From Marinobacterium_E sp035458585 (GTDB lineage Bacteria > Pseudomonadota > Gammaproteobacteria > Pseudomonadales > Balneatricaceae): a DNA stretch of 8,171 bases. How positions within the stretch are numbered: position 1 is the first letter of the stretch; every line of letters begins with the position of its first letter. A program made the translations under genes and the position numbers. The stretch lies in contig DATHZN010000071.1 of assembly GCA_035458585.1 (NCBI GenBank), forward strand, positions 1-8,171, written 5' to 3'. The notes under the pieces were generated by a model. The model was not told the origin of the DNA. It made no database searches and saw nothing but the letters and a program-made list of their open reading frames with translations. This document shows, in pieces, positions 1 to 7,111 of the stretch.

Positions 1-1724
1 CTGCACTCACCGAACACACGGCGCGAGCAACCGGTGCATATTGAGACGTCTACTTGGTTTAGCAGCTGAGACAGTGCGTCGCCCGTGGTTTCAACAAAAT
101 GCTTCGACCCTATCTTCTCTAACTGCCCCATCGCATCAAGCTCATCTCTGACATACCCTTTAAGTGAGCTGATCAGCACCTTTCGTCCAGCCCTTTCAAG
201 CTGAGCGATTTCGCTCTGCAGCAGTTGAGCACCAGCAAGATCTATATGATTCACGCCTTTAGCCACCAGCAACACAGCACCCTCTCCCTGCTCTAACACC
301 TGACTAAGTTGCCGCTGTAGATGTTCAAGCGAACCGAAAAAAAGCGACCCATCAATGCGTAGGATCTGAATCTGTGGACACTCTTGGTTCTGGTAACGGC
401 TGACGTTGCGCAGATAGCGCCCATTATCTCTCTCCAGCGGTGCAATGACCGTTAATCTTGGTCGAGAAGTACGACGCAAGTAGAAGGCAAGAGATAGAAA
501 CACGCCGACATAGATGGCGAACTCCAGTTCCGCCAGCAGCGTCGCTAATAAGGTCACTACCAAAGTAATAGCCTCATTACGATGGGCCCGCGCGAGCCCC
601 AGTAGATGATTAAAATCAATCAGATTCCAGGCAATCAACAGCACTATACCCCCCATAGCAGGCATAGGAAGATAAGCTGTCATACCCGGTGCCATAACCA
701 GAATGACGACTACTATCAAAGCCGCAAAAATGGCTGCTAGCGGCGTCTTTGCCCCGGCATCGTAGTTGGCACCCGAGCGAGTGAATGAGCCTGAACCGGC
801 ATAACAGGAGAAGAGACTACCAATGATGTTGGAGAGACCCTGACCCACAAATTCCTGATTACCGTCAATCTGTTGACCCGAGCGGATCGCAATCGAGCGC
901 GCAATCGAGACCGCCTCTATCAAACCAAGCAGTGCCACCGCAAAGGCTCCTGATAACAGACGCCCAACAGACTCAACATCGATAGCGGGTATCGCAAAGG
1001 GAGGCAGGGTACCGGGAAGTGCGCCAACCAGCCTGACACCCTCTGCCGCACCATCTATCAACAGGCAGAGAAATGAGCCCATCAGCATCGCCAGCAACAT
1101 GTAGGGTGACTTGGGTGATATGCGACGGATAATAATTGCACTCAGAAGCGTAAAAAAACCTATCCCCAGTGAATAGACATTGAACTCTGACATTGCACGC
1201 GCGAGTGCAATCAACTCCTCGTAAAAGCGCAACCCCGAATCGATGGAGATACCCAGTATGTGCTTCAACTGACTCGTACCGATCAACACGGCGGCACCAG
1301 CCGTGAAACCAATCACAACCGTATGCGAGATAAAATTAACGAGTGTACCCAGACGCAAAAGTCCCAGACCCAACTGGATTAAACCGGCCAGCAGAGTCAA
1401 CAGCATGGTAGTGGCGATAAATGCGCTACCCGGCGCAATCCCGAAAGAAGAGACGACACTCGTGACAACGATTGAGATAGCCGCCGTAGGACCTGAAATC
1501 AGATGGTGGGAGGAGCCAAATAACGCCGCAACTACGGGAGTCACAATCGCTGTATAGAGCCCGTACTCTGGCGGAAGTCCCGCGATGAAGGCGTAGGCAA
1601 CCCCCTGAGGCAAAACGATAACCGCTCCAGTAAGACCGGCAAACAGATCGGACTTCAGAGACTGTGGACTAACACTGGAGCACCAGCCCAACTGAGGAAA
1701 AATAGCTCGCAGCAATTTAGACAT
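1..1724 (-). CDS. SulP-family inorganic anion permease with STAS domain (3' end outside window)
   Basis: This inner-membrane anion transporter belongs to the SulP (SLC26-like) family, whose members move sulfate, bicarbonate or other anions; the substrate cannot be told from sequence. I translated 574 codons from ATG 1724 to the window edge without a stop. The SulP signature is clear: PQGVAYAFIAGLPPEYGLYT at residues 39-58, then SSHHLISGPTAA, a conserved Glu in GLIEAVSIARS (about 270), and a GQGLSNIIGS...SFTRSGAN block at about 294-320. Hydrophobic segments fill residues 25-417. A cytoplasmic STAS domain follows from about 448 (IQILRIDGSLFFGS, VNHIDLAGAQLL). The visible end has a CX2CX7C cysteine pattern (C563, C566, C574), so few residues are probably missing. 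An in-frame TAG four codons upstream of ATG 1724 fixes the start, although the Shine-Dalgarno sequence is poor. It is divergent to the MFS gene. Family is near certain; substrate is open. Confidence 0.95.
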   Translation of the reverse strand, partial: MSKLLRAIFPQLGWCSSVSPQSLKSDLFAGLTGAVIVLPQGVAYAFIAGLPPEYGLYTAIVTPVVAALFGSSHHLISGPTAAISIVVTSVVSSFGIAPGSAFIATTMLLTLLAGLIQLGLGLLRLGTLVNFISHTVVIGFTAGAAVLIGTSQLKHILGISIDSGLRFYEELIALARAMSEFNVYSLGIGFFTLLSAIIIRRISPKSPYMLLAMLMGSFLCLLIDGAAEGVRLVGALPGTLPPFAIPAIDVESVGRLLSGAFAVALLGLIEAVSIARSIAIRSGQQIDGNQEFVGQGLSNIIGSLFSCYAGSGSFTRSGANYDAGAKTPLAAIFAALIVVVILVMAPGMTAYLPMPAMGGIVLLIAWNLIDFNHLLGLARAHRNEAITLVVTLLATLLAELEFAIYVGVFLSLAFYLRRTSRPRLTVIAPLERDNGRYLRNVSRYQNQECPQIQILRIDGSLFFGSLEHLQRQLSQVLEQGEGAVLLVAKGVNHIDLAGAQLLQSEIAQLERAGRKVLISSLKGYVRDELDAMGQLEKIGSKHFVETTGDALSQLLNQVDVSICTGCSRRVFGEC

Positions 1725-1756
1725 AGACTCAGGCTAACCAAAAAACTCAATGATAC

Positions 1757-1804
1757 GCGGATTTAAAACGGGGGAATAATTCAATTGTTGAGTCTTAAAT
1801 CCGC
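1757..1804. promoter_or_regulatory. Imperfect inverted repeat between divergent transporter genes
   Basis: GCGGATTTAAAAC (1757-1769) and GTCTTAAATCCGC (1792-1804) are reverse complements with one mismatch, separated by 22 bases. The pair lies in the 145-bp spacer between the divergent starts at 1724 and 1870, where promoters for both genes must sit. It could be an operator for one or both genes. Candidate -10-like sequence TATTTTAT (1806-1813) follows the right arm toward the MFS gene, with a poor TTGTTG at 1785-1790. The repeat is seen directly; a regulatory role is inferred. Confidence 0.4.
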
Positions 1805-1869
1805 TTATTTTATGGCAAAAAGGGTTGGTACGCCCGATACTGGCTAGCCTAGGCCTTAGAGTAAACTCG

Positions 1870-3054
1870 ATGTCAGCAACGATTCGCCCGCCTCGCATCC
1901 TGCTATTGATCATACTGGCACAGTTCCTGGGTACTGCCAGTTGGTTCGCAGGTAATGCAGTACTCCCCAGTCTGAGGTTACTCTGGGAACTGCCCGTTGC
2001 GAGCTTGGCGCAAATTACGAACGCCGTACAGCTAGGCTTTATTACCGGAGCACTGTTATTCGCTCTACTCTCGCTGAGTGATCGTTTCCGTCCTTCGCGA
2101 CTCTTTTTTGCATGCGCTTTGCTGAGCGCCATGGTAAACGCTGCGACTGCTCTGTGGATCGATTCACTAAACAGCCTGATACTCATGCGATTCATTGCAG
2201 GCTTCCTTCTAGCCGGCATCTACCCCGTTGGCATGAAACTAGCCGCAACCTGGTTCCCAGAGGGGCTGGGCAGAGCCTTGGGCTACCTCGTCGGCTCACT
2301 GGCGCTGGGCACTGCCGCCCCTCATCTATTTGCCTCATTCGAATCAGCCAACTGGCAACAGGTGATGCTTGCCGTTGCCGCTGTAAACTTGCTTAGTGGT
2401 TTTATTATTCTCTGGGGAGTCGGCGAGGGACCGAATCAACTTAAGCCGGCACCCGTGCGTCTCAAACAGATCGGTGCACTGCAGAGGCACCCAAAGTTAC
2501 GCGCCAGCGCTGCAGGTTATTTTGGTCATATGTGGGAGCTCTATGCTATCTGGGCTATCGCGCCTCTGTGGATTACAGCTTGGACGGAAAAGCACCAATA
2601 TACGCTCAACGTCTCACTCGCGAGCTTCGCTATTATCGCCGTTGGCGCGCTCGGTTGCGCCCTCGGCGGAGTCTGGTCTCAACGAGTAGGCAGCGCCCGT
2701 GTAGCCTCCAATATGCTCGGAGTATCAGCCGTCTGCTGTCTGATTTCACCAATCATGTTTGAGTTAGGTGCGGTAGTGATCGCCCTTTTCTGGTTTATCT
2801 GGGGCTTTGCTATTGTCGCAGACTCGCCTCAGTTTTCGGCCCTTAGCGCCCAAAATGCGCCACCGGAGGCGGTAGGCACGGCACTTGCGCTGATCAATGC
2901 CATTGGTTTTACCCTCACCCTGATTGCCATTCAATTGAGTGTCAGCCTGATCGGAAAACTACCCGTCGCCTGGATACCTTTAATTCTGCTACCCGGCCCA
3001 ATTCTGGGCCTCTTGGCAATGAGACCCTTAGTGCGTAATCAAGCTAAGGTTTAA
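1870..3054 (+). CDS. Major facilitator superfamily (MFS) transporter
   Basis: A 394-residue inner-membrane secondary transporter, a usual length for a 12-helix MFS protein. Hydrophobic segments run throughout, starting at about residues 9-21. The loop after helix 2 reads SDRFRPSRLF (70-79), a variant of MFS motif A. RFIAGFLLAGIYPVGMK (107-123) and GRALGYLVGSLALGTAAPHL (134-153) fit helices 4-5. FGHMWELYAIWA (218-229) opens the second half. The tone resembles the nitrate/cyanate-type branch (NarK/CynX-like), but I cannot name the substrate. I chose ATG 1870, about 8 bases after a weak AGAG. A TTG start at 1825 would add 15 residues, but its AAAAAGGG purine tract directly abuts the codon. The gene is divergent to the SulP permease and convergent to the glucosylglycerate operon, so it is probably transcribed alone. 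Confidence 0.9.
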   Translation: MSATIRPPRILLLIILAQFLGTASWFAGNAVLPSLRLLWELPVASLAQITNAVQLGFITGALLFALLSLSDRFRPSRLFFACALLSAMVNAATALWIDSLNSLILMRFIAGFLLAGIYPVGMKLAATWFPEGLGRALGYLVGSLALGTAAPHLFASFESANWQQVMLAVAAVNLLSGFIILWGVGEGPNQLKPAPVRLKQIGALQRHPKLRASAAGYFGHMWELYAIWAIAPLWITAWTEKHQYTLNVSLASFAIIAVGALGCALGGVWSQRVGSARVASNMLGVSAVCCLISPIMFELGAVVIALFWFIWGFAIVADSPQFSALSAQNAPPEAVGTALALINAIGFTLTLIAIQLSVSLIGKLPVAWIPLILLPGPILGLLAMRPLVRNQAKV

Positions 3055-3068
3055 TCCCTCTGTTTGTT

Positions 3069-3100
3069 GGCATGTCGGCATGTCGGCATGACGGCATGAC
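3069..3100. repeat. Four tandem copies of an 8-bp unit, GGCATGWC
   Basis: Two copies of GGCATGTC (3069-3084) are followed directly by two copies of GGCATGAC (3085-3100). The array starts 15 bases after the MFS stop codon, in the convergent spacer 3055-3286. It does not fold into a strong hairpin and has no T-run, so it is not a recognisable terminator. The rest of the spacer has only weak structure, such as a bulged 7-bp stem at about 3181-3201, and no supportable gene. Confidence 0.85.
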
Positions 3101-3286
3101 GAACCTGGCGTATTCGAGAACAGACTGACCAATATGATGCATATGCAGGCAGGTTGTATCACTCTGATTCATGCACTCGGCCATGCCGTGCCTGGCAATG
3201 GACACAGCCGCCACCAAACATCCTCTAACCTTAGTCTCTGCGAGCGAGGCGTCTCTGGGTTTTCCTCAATCATACCATAGCAGCAG

Positions 3287-5014
3287 TTAGATATTGGACA
3301 ACCAGATAAACTGGTACGGCATGAGTTTGAGCTGCGAACCACGGTCGTTGTAACGCTCACCGGTAATCAGGTCGGTCCAGCAATCTGTCATCGTCAGATT
3401 CAGCTCCGAGAGCGGCAAACTTTGAGGCTGATCACTGAAGTTGTAGATGGCAAAGATACTCTGGCGACGATCCATACTCTGGCGCCAAAATGCGAAAACC
3501 TGCTCCCCTGTGTGCAGGGTAAACATCGTCGCGTTGGGATGAAACGCCTTTTGCTGGCGTCTAATCCTTAACAGATTGGTCAGTGCCTGAAATACACGTG
3601 CATGATGCGTATTGGCAGTGAGCTTCTCCTCGAGCTCATCGGCATCCCAAACATGTCGGTTAATAGAGCGGAAGCTGCCAGTGTGCTCCACTCGGGCTTG
3701 GTCATTTTCAGTTCCTAGCAGGGAGTGTATGTAAAAGGCCGGCACCCCCTCGAGTGCAACCATTACGGCAGCGGCGCAAAGGTAGCGCGCGAATTGCCAC
3801 TCATCCGGACCGTTGGCCACCGTACCTGACAGAGCATCCCACAGGCTAATGTTGATCTCATAAGGTTTTGCTTTGCCATCAGGTGTGGTGCGCGAACTGA
3901 CGCGCCCGCCGAAACGCTGCATTGTCCCGATGAGCGTCTCGAGCTCCCACTCACTCAGAAGCCCCTCAGCGGGGCGAAGACCAACCCCGTCATGAGAGGC
4001 GATGAAGTTAAGATAGGTTGTACCGTTCTGCGCCGGAGGCATGGTCATCAGCCACTGCTTAAGATGCTGGCAGGAACCGCTAACCAGGCTGTTTATCAGC
4101 AGAGGTGGCAGAGAGAAGTTATAGATCAGATGCGCCTCATTCGCGTTACCAAAATAGGTCAGGTTTTCTGCATTAGGAATATTGGTCTCAGTGATCACAA
4201 CCGCATCCTCGCTGTGATGTTCGATCAACAATCGCAGCAGACGAATTACCTCATGTGTCTGCGGCAAATTAATACAGTTTGTACCCGGAACCTTCCATAG
4301 AAAGGCAACCGCATCAAGCCGGAACCATTTGATGCCGTAATCGAGGTAAAGCTTAATAATCCCAAGGATCTCGAGTAACACTTTCGGATTGGCAAAATTA
4401 AGGTCCACCTGATCGTGACTGAAGGTGCACCAGACATGTTTTTCGCCCTGAACAGTCTCCACTTCGCGTAACAGTGGCGAGGTTCTTGGCCGCACCACTG
4501 CACTGAGGTCAGTATCAGGGGGCATATCGATAAAGTAATCTGCTCCCGGGTCCACTCCTGCTTTGAAGTTTTCAAACCAGAGGCTTCGGGCAGAACAGTG
4601 GTTGATCACCAGATCTCCCATCACTTTATATCGCTCGCAAATTGCCGTTACATCCTTCCACTCACCAAGCGACGGGTTAACGCTGGTGTAGTCCATCACA
4701 CTAAAGCCATCGTCCGAGGTGTAGGGGAAGAAAGGCAGTATGTGAACGCTAGAGATCGCCCCTTGGACCCGGGTATCGAGAAACTTAATCAGTGTATGAA
4801 GTGGAATTTCGCCCTCGCGTTTCAGACTATCGCCATAGGTGATCATCATCACATCAGACTGATTCCAGAGATTACGATGGGGTATAGGAGAGGGTGAATC
4901 CGCCTTCAAATCCATCACGTTGAGACACTCAGCGACCAGATCGGTCAAATCAATATCTGGGTAGATCTGTTTTAAATGCCCTGCAATTCGCTGTTCCAGT
5001 ATACTCTGTTGCAT
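3287..5014 (-). CDS. ggaP: GH13 subfamily 18 phosphorylase, probably glucosylglycerate phosphorylase (sucrose phosphorylase-like)
   Basis: A cytoplasmic, 575-residue alpha-retaining glycoside phosphorylase of the sucrose phosphorylase group. All GH13 motifs are visible: DLVINH (134-139), KWFRLDAVAF with nucleophile Asp234, VVITETN with acid/base Glu276, and ASHDGVG with the stabilising Asp342. LEGVPAFYIHSLLGTEND (421-438) is typical of this subfamily. Known members split glucosides with phosphate to give glucose-1-phosphate. Classical sucrose phosphorylases are nearer 490-505 residues; the greater length and the gene's place behind gpgP-gpgS favour glucosylglycerate as substrate, giving glycerate as co-product. 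Sucrose or sucrose-6-phosphate phosphorylase remain alternatives. The start ATG lies 8 bases after the gpgS stop. Its AGGAG (complement of 5020-5024) shares two bases with that stop codon, so translation is probably coupled. Family is certain; substrate is inferred from context. Confidence 0.9.
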   Translation of the reverse strand: MQQSILEQRIAGHLKQIYPDIDLTDLVAECLNVMDLKADSPSPIPHRNLWNQSDVMMITYGDSLKREGEIPLHTLIKFLDTRVQGAISSVHILPFFPYTSDDGFSVMDYTSVNPSLGEWKDVTAICERYKVMGDLVINHCSARSLWFENFKAGVDPGADYFIDMPPDTDLSAVVRPRTSPLLREVETVQGEKHVWCTFSHDQVDLNFANPKVLLEILGIIKLYLDYGIKWFRLDAVAFLWKVPGTNCINLPQTHEVIRLLRLLIEHHSEDAVVITETNIPNAENLTYFGNANEAHLIYNFSLPPLLINSLVSGSCQHLKQWLMTMPPAQNGTTYLNFIASHDGVGLRPAEGLLSEWELETLIGTMQRFGGRVSSRTTPDGKAKPYEINISLWDALSGTVANGPDEWQFARYLCAAAVMVALEGVPAFYIHSLLGTENDQARVEHTGSFRSINRHVWDADELEEKLTANTHHARVFQALTNLLRIRRQQKAFHPNATMFTLHTGEQVFAFWRQSMDRRQSIFAIYNFSDQPQSLPLSELNLTMTDCWTDLITGERYNDRGSQLKLMPYQFIWLSNI

Positions 5015-5019
5015 AATTT

Positions 5020-5024
5020 CTCCT
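5020..5024 (-). promoter_or_regulatory. Ribosome binding site of ggaP overlapping the gpgS stop codon
   Basis: On the minus strand the sequence reads TAGGAGAAATTATG. TAG ends gpgS, AGGAG is a full Shine-Dalgarno core, and 5 bases separate it from the ATG. This supports start 5014 and implies termination-reinitiation coupling between synthase and phosphorylase. Confidence 0.8.
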
Positions 5025-6249
5025 AAGCAGCACCAAACTCATTCATATCCGCCTCGACTGCAGTCAGGATCTCATCCTGTATTGATGGGTAGGCGCTGTT
5101 GACCCTGTTCCAGCTGGGAATAAAGGGAGTCTCCATTGGGTGCTCGAGGAAATGGTTACCGGCACTCATGATGTTGCGTGCAAACAACTCCACCGCTTGC
5201 TCTTCACCATGAACATCGAGCTTTAGGCCGTTTATCTCGGCGTCGTTGCGGTAAGTCTCAACGAAATCCAGTGCAATGCGAAAGTAGGTCGCCTTGATTG
5301 TTCTGAAAGTCTCCTGATTGAACACCACACCGTTGGTCGCCAATTTGCGAAAAACCGCTTTGGTAATATCGATCGACATTTTGGAGAGCCCGGTGGAGGC
5401 ATCTTCTAAAGAGAGATCCTGATGCTTATGGTCGTATACATCGGCGATATCAACCTGGCACAGCCGGTTATTAGAGTAGTTTCGGGTCATCTCTGAGAGC
5501 ACGCCAATCTCCAGCCCCCAGTCGCTCGGAATGCGAATATCGCTCATGACGTCACGGCGAAAAGAGAATTCACCCGCTAAGGGGTAACGATAACTGTCGA
5601 GGTACTCGAGGTAGTCCATTGGACCTATAACTTTTTTAAGCGCGCGCAGCAGGGGCGTCACCAGCAGTCGCGACACCCGTCCGTTGATCTTGCCACTCGC
5701 GATGCGGGCGTAGAAACCTTTGCAGAACTCGTAGTTAAAGTTGGGGTTTGCCACAGGGTAGATCAAACGAGCCAGTAGTTCGCGATCATAGGTGAGAATA
5801 TCGCAATCATGCATAGCGATAGATTCGGCCTCACCCGAAGCCAAGGTGTAGCCCATGCAGAACCAGACATTACGCCCCTTTCCCGGTTGCTCGGGCGATA
5901 ACTCCTCGCGCTGCAGCTTGGCATCAATCGCCCTCAGGCGCGGTCCGTCATTCCACAGAACCTTGTAATCCTGAGGCAGAGCCGAGAAGAAACTGAGCGC
6001 ATGGCGGTACTCATCTTCAGTTGCACGGTCCAACCCGATAACGATCTGTTTAAGGTAGGGCACCTCTTTTAAATGGCTCAGAATCAAAGGCATCGCCTCC
6101 GTCTGCAACTCTGAGTAGAGGCAGGGTAAAATCAGAGCCATGGGGCGTTTACGTGAGAAACGCATCAACTCGGCTTCCAGCTCCGCCAAGGGTCTGTTCG
6201 AAAGATTGTGCAGTGTTGTAATAATACCGTTTTGGTAGAAATCACCCAT
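5023..6249 (-). CDS. gpgS: Glucosyl-3-phosphoglycerate synthase (GT-A glycosyltransferase)
   Basis: A 408-residue cytoplasmic glycosyltransferase expected to transfer glucose from an NDP-glucose to 3-phosphoglycerate, the first step to glucosylglycerate. The GT-A fold is shown by MALILPCLYSE (37-47) at the nucleotide-binding strand and the metal-binding DxD motif as DCD (148-150, in AMHDCDILTYD). GEFSFRRDVM (226-235) and WGLEIGVLSE (244-253) match the acceptor and catalytic region of GpgS/MpgS-type enzymes. DHKHQ (273-277) supplies a likely metal-ligand His. The reading frame stays open 30 codons further upstream, but that part overlaps gpgP. ATG 6249 has an AGGAG 7 bases before it, so it is the real start. 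It follows the gpgP stop by 13 bases and precedes ggaP by 8. A mannosyl-3-phosphoglycerate synthase is the alternative; the downstream glucoside phosphorylase argues for glucose. Confidence 0.88.
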   Translation of the reverse strand: MGDFYQNGIITTLHNLSNRPLAELEAELMRFSRKRPMALILPCLYSELQTEAMPLILSHLKEVPYLKQIVIGLDRATEDEYRHALSFFSALPQDYKVLWNDGPRLRAIDAKLQREELSPEQPGKGRNVWFCMGYTLASGEAESIAMHDCDILTYDRELLARLIYPVANPNFNYEFCKGFYARIASGKINGRVSRLLVTPLLRALKKVIGPMDYLEYLDSYRYPLAGEFSFRRDVMSDIRIPSDWGLEIGVLSEMTRNYSNNRLCQVDIADVYDHKHQDLSLEDASTGLSKMSIDITKAVFRKLATNGVVFNQETFRTIKATYFRIALDFVETYRNDAEINGLKLDVHGEEQAVELFARNIMSAGNHFLEHPMETPFIPSWNRVNSAYPSIQDEILTAVEADMNEFGAA

Positions 6250-6256
6250 GCTCACA

Positions 6257-6261
6257 CTCCT
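6257..6261 (-). promoter_or_regulatory. Ribosome binding site that decides the gpgS start
   Basis: AGGAG on the minus strand sits just past the gpgP stop codon and 7 bases before ATG 6249. It favours this start over the longer frame beginning at 6339, which would overlap gpgP by 77 bases. Confidence 0.8.
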
Positions 6262-6262
6262 A

Positions 6263-7111
6263 TCAACGCTGTTCGGCCAAAAATCGATTTGTATTCTGTA
6301 GAATGTCGAGCACGGCCTGATTCCATCCAACAGGCCCAAGCCCTGGCGTCACAATGGCTTTTTTGTGAGCCGGAAGTTTCACCGGTGGATGTACTGGTGA
6401 TCGAACCACCACAGCGATATCCGCTGCACTGAGCATCTCGATATCATTTTCACCATCGCCCAGAGCGATTGTTATCGCTGGATTGCCCGACGCTTCAAAT
6501 TGCTGATTTAACCAGAACATTGCATCAGCTTTGTTATGCTTCCCCATCAAGTGAACAAACCGACCACCACGCACCAGCTCTAAACCAACAGACTTAACTT
6601 CTAATCGCATATCCTCAAACGCTTCGGCCGTATCTCGCCAGAGCATGGGTTCGGTATACTGTCGTTGCAATGCCAGGGTGGCGGACTCAAAATCCAAGCC
6701 GGTTAGATCAATAAGCTCGTCAATCGTCATTTGTGAGAAACTGCGGAAGCGATAGCGATTCTGTAACGCTTCAAGACATTCCACTAGCCGCTCATTTTTC
6801 TCCCCAAAACGTTTCACCTGATAGCCTTCGACAGGTTCCAAATCTGTGCTCACCTCAAACCCTTCAGGGAGATAAATCGCGGCGCCATTCTCAACAACAA
6901 AAGGTCCTTGGTGTCCGAGCATCTGACGTAAAGGCTGGAGTTCAGCAAAGGTTTTGCTGGTGTTTGGAATCCAGGGAATAGCCCGCTGGTCAAGCTGATG
7001 AAGCGCTGGGGCGGCGGCCTCAGCGCTGTAGCTGAAATGGTCTAATAAGGTTCCATCCAGATCTGTAAAAAAAAGCAGTTGTCTCTGATTTGGTGCGTCT
7101 ATCCTACTCAT
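6263..7111 (-). CDS. gpgP: Mannosyl/glucosyl-3-phosphoglycerate phosphatase (HAD superfamily, MPGP family)
   Basis: A 282-residue soluble HAD phosphatase expected to dephosphorylate glucosyl-3-phosphoglycerate to glucosylglycerate, the second step of the pathway. Motif I is DLDGTLLD (17-24) with nucleophile Asp17 and acid/base Asp19. Motif II is NTSKT (50-54). Lys194 in GKHNKADA serves as motif III, and GDGENDIEML (218-227) is motif IV with Mg-binding Asp219 and Asp223. VVENGAAIYLP (72-82) and RGGRFVHLMG (181-190) are typical of the MPGP/Cof-type C2B cap family. The length is normal. It is first in the operon and followed by gpgS after 13 bases. The start ATG has no clear Shine-Dalgarno sequence, which may mean weak initiation or an A/T-rich leader. 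Glucose rather than mannose specificity is inferred from the neighbours; these phosphatases often accept both. Confidence 0.92.
   Translation of the reverse strand: MSRIDAPNQRQLLFFTDLDGTLLDHFSYSAEAAAPALHQLDQRAIPWIPNTSKTFAELQPLRQMLGHQGPFVVENGAAIYLPEGFEVSTDLEPVEGYQVKRFGEKNERLVECLEALQNRYRFRSFSQMTIDELIDLTGLDFESATLALQRQYTEPMLWRDTAEAFEDMRLEVKSVGLELVRGGRFVHLMGKHNKADAMFWLNQQFEASGNPAITIALGDGENDIEMLSAADIAVVVRSPVHPPVKLPAHKKAIVTPGLGPVGWNQAVLDILQNTNRFLAEQR

Noticed and set aside
1825..1869. TTG start adding 15 residues to the MFS transporter
   Set aside because: The purine tract directly abuts the TTG with no spacer, and the added residues come before a normal first helix; ATG 1870 is preferred, though not proven.
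1734..2219. A 161-codon minus-strand frame opposite the MFS gene, and similar frames opposite gpgS, ggaP and the SulP gene
   Set aside because: They are antisense or out-of-frame shadows of well-supported genes with no family features of their own.
3069..3100. CRISPR-like array or terminator in the MFS/ggaP spacer
   Set aside because: The units are 8 bases with no spacers, and there is no stable hairpin or T-run.
3132..3144. Short palindrome ATATG-ATG-CATAT
   Set aside because: Five-base A/T-rich arms are expected by chance and it has no notable position.
6250..6339. A longer gpgS reading frame starting at 6339
   Set aside because: It overlaps the end of gpgP, its extra 30 residues do not look like a GpgS N-terminus, and ATG 6249 has a well-placed AGGAG.
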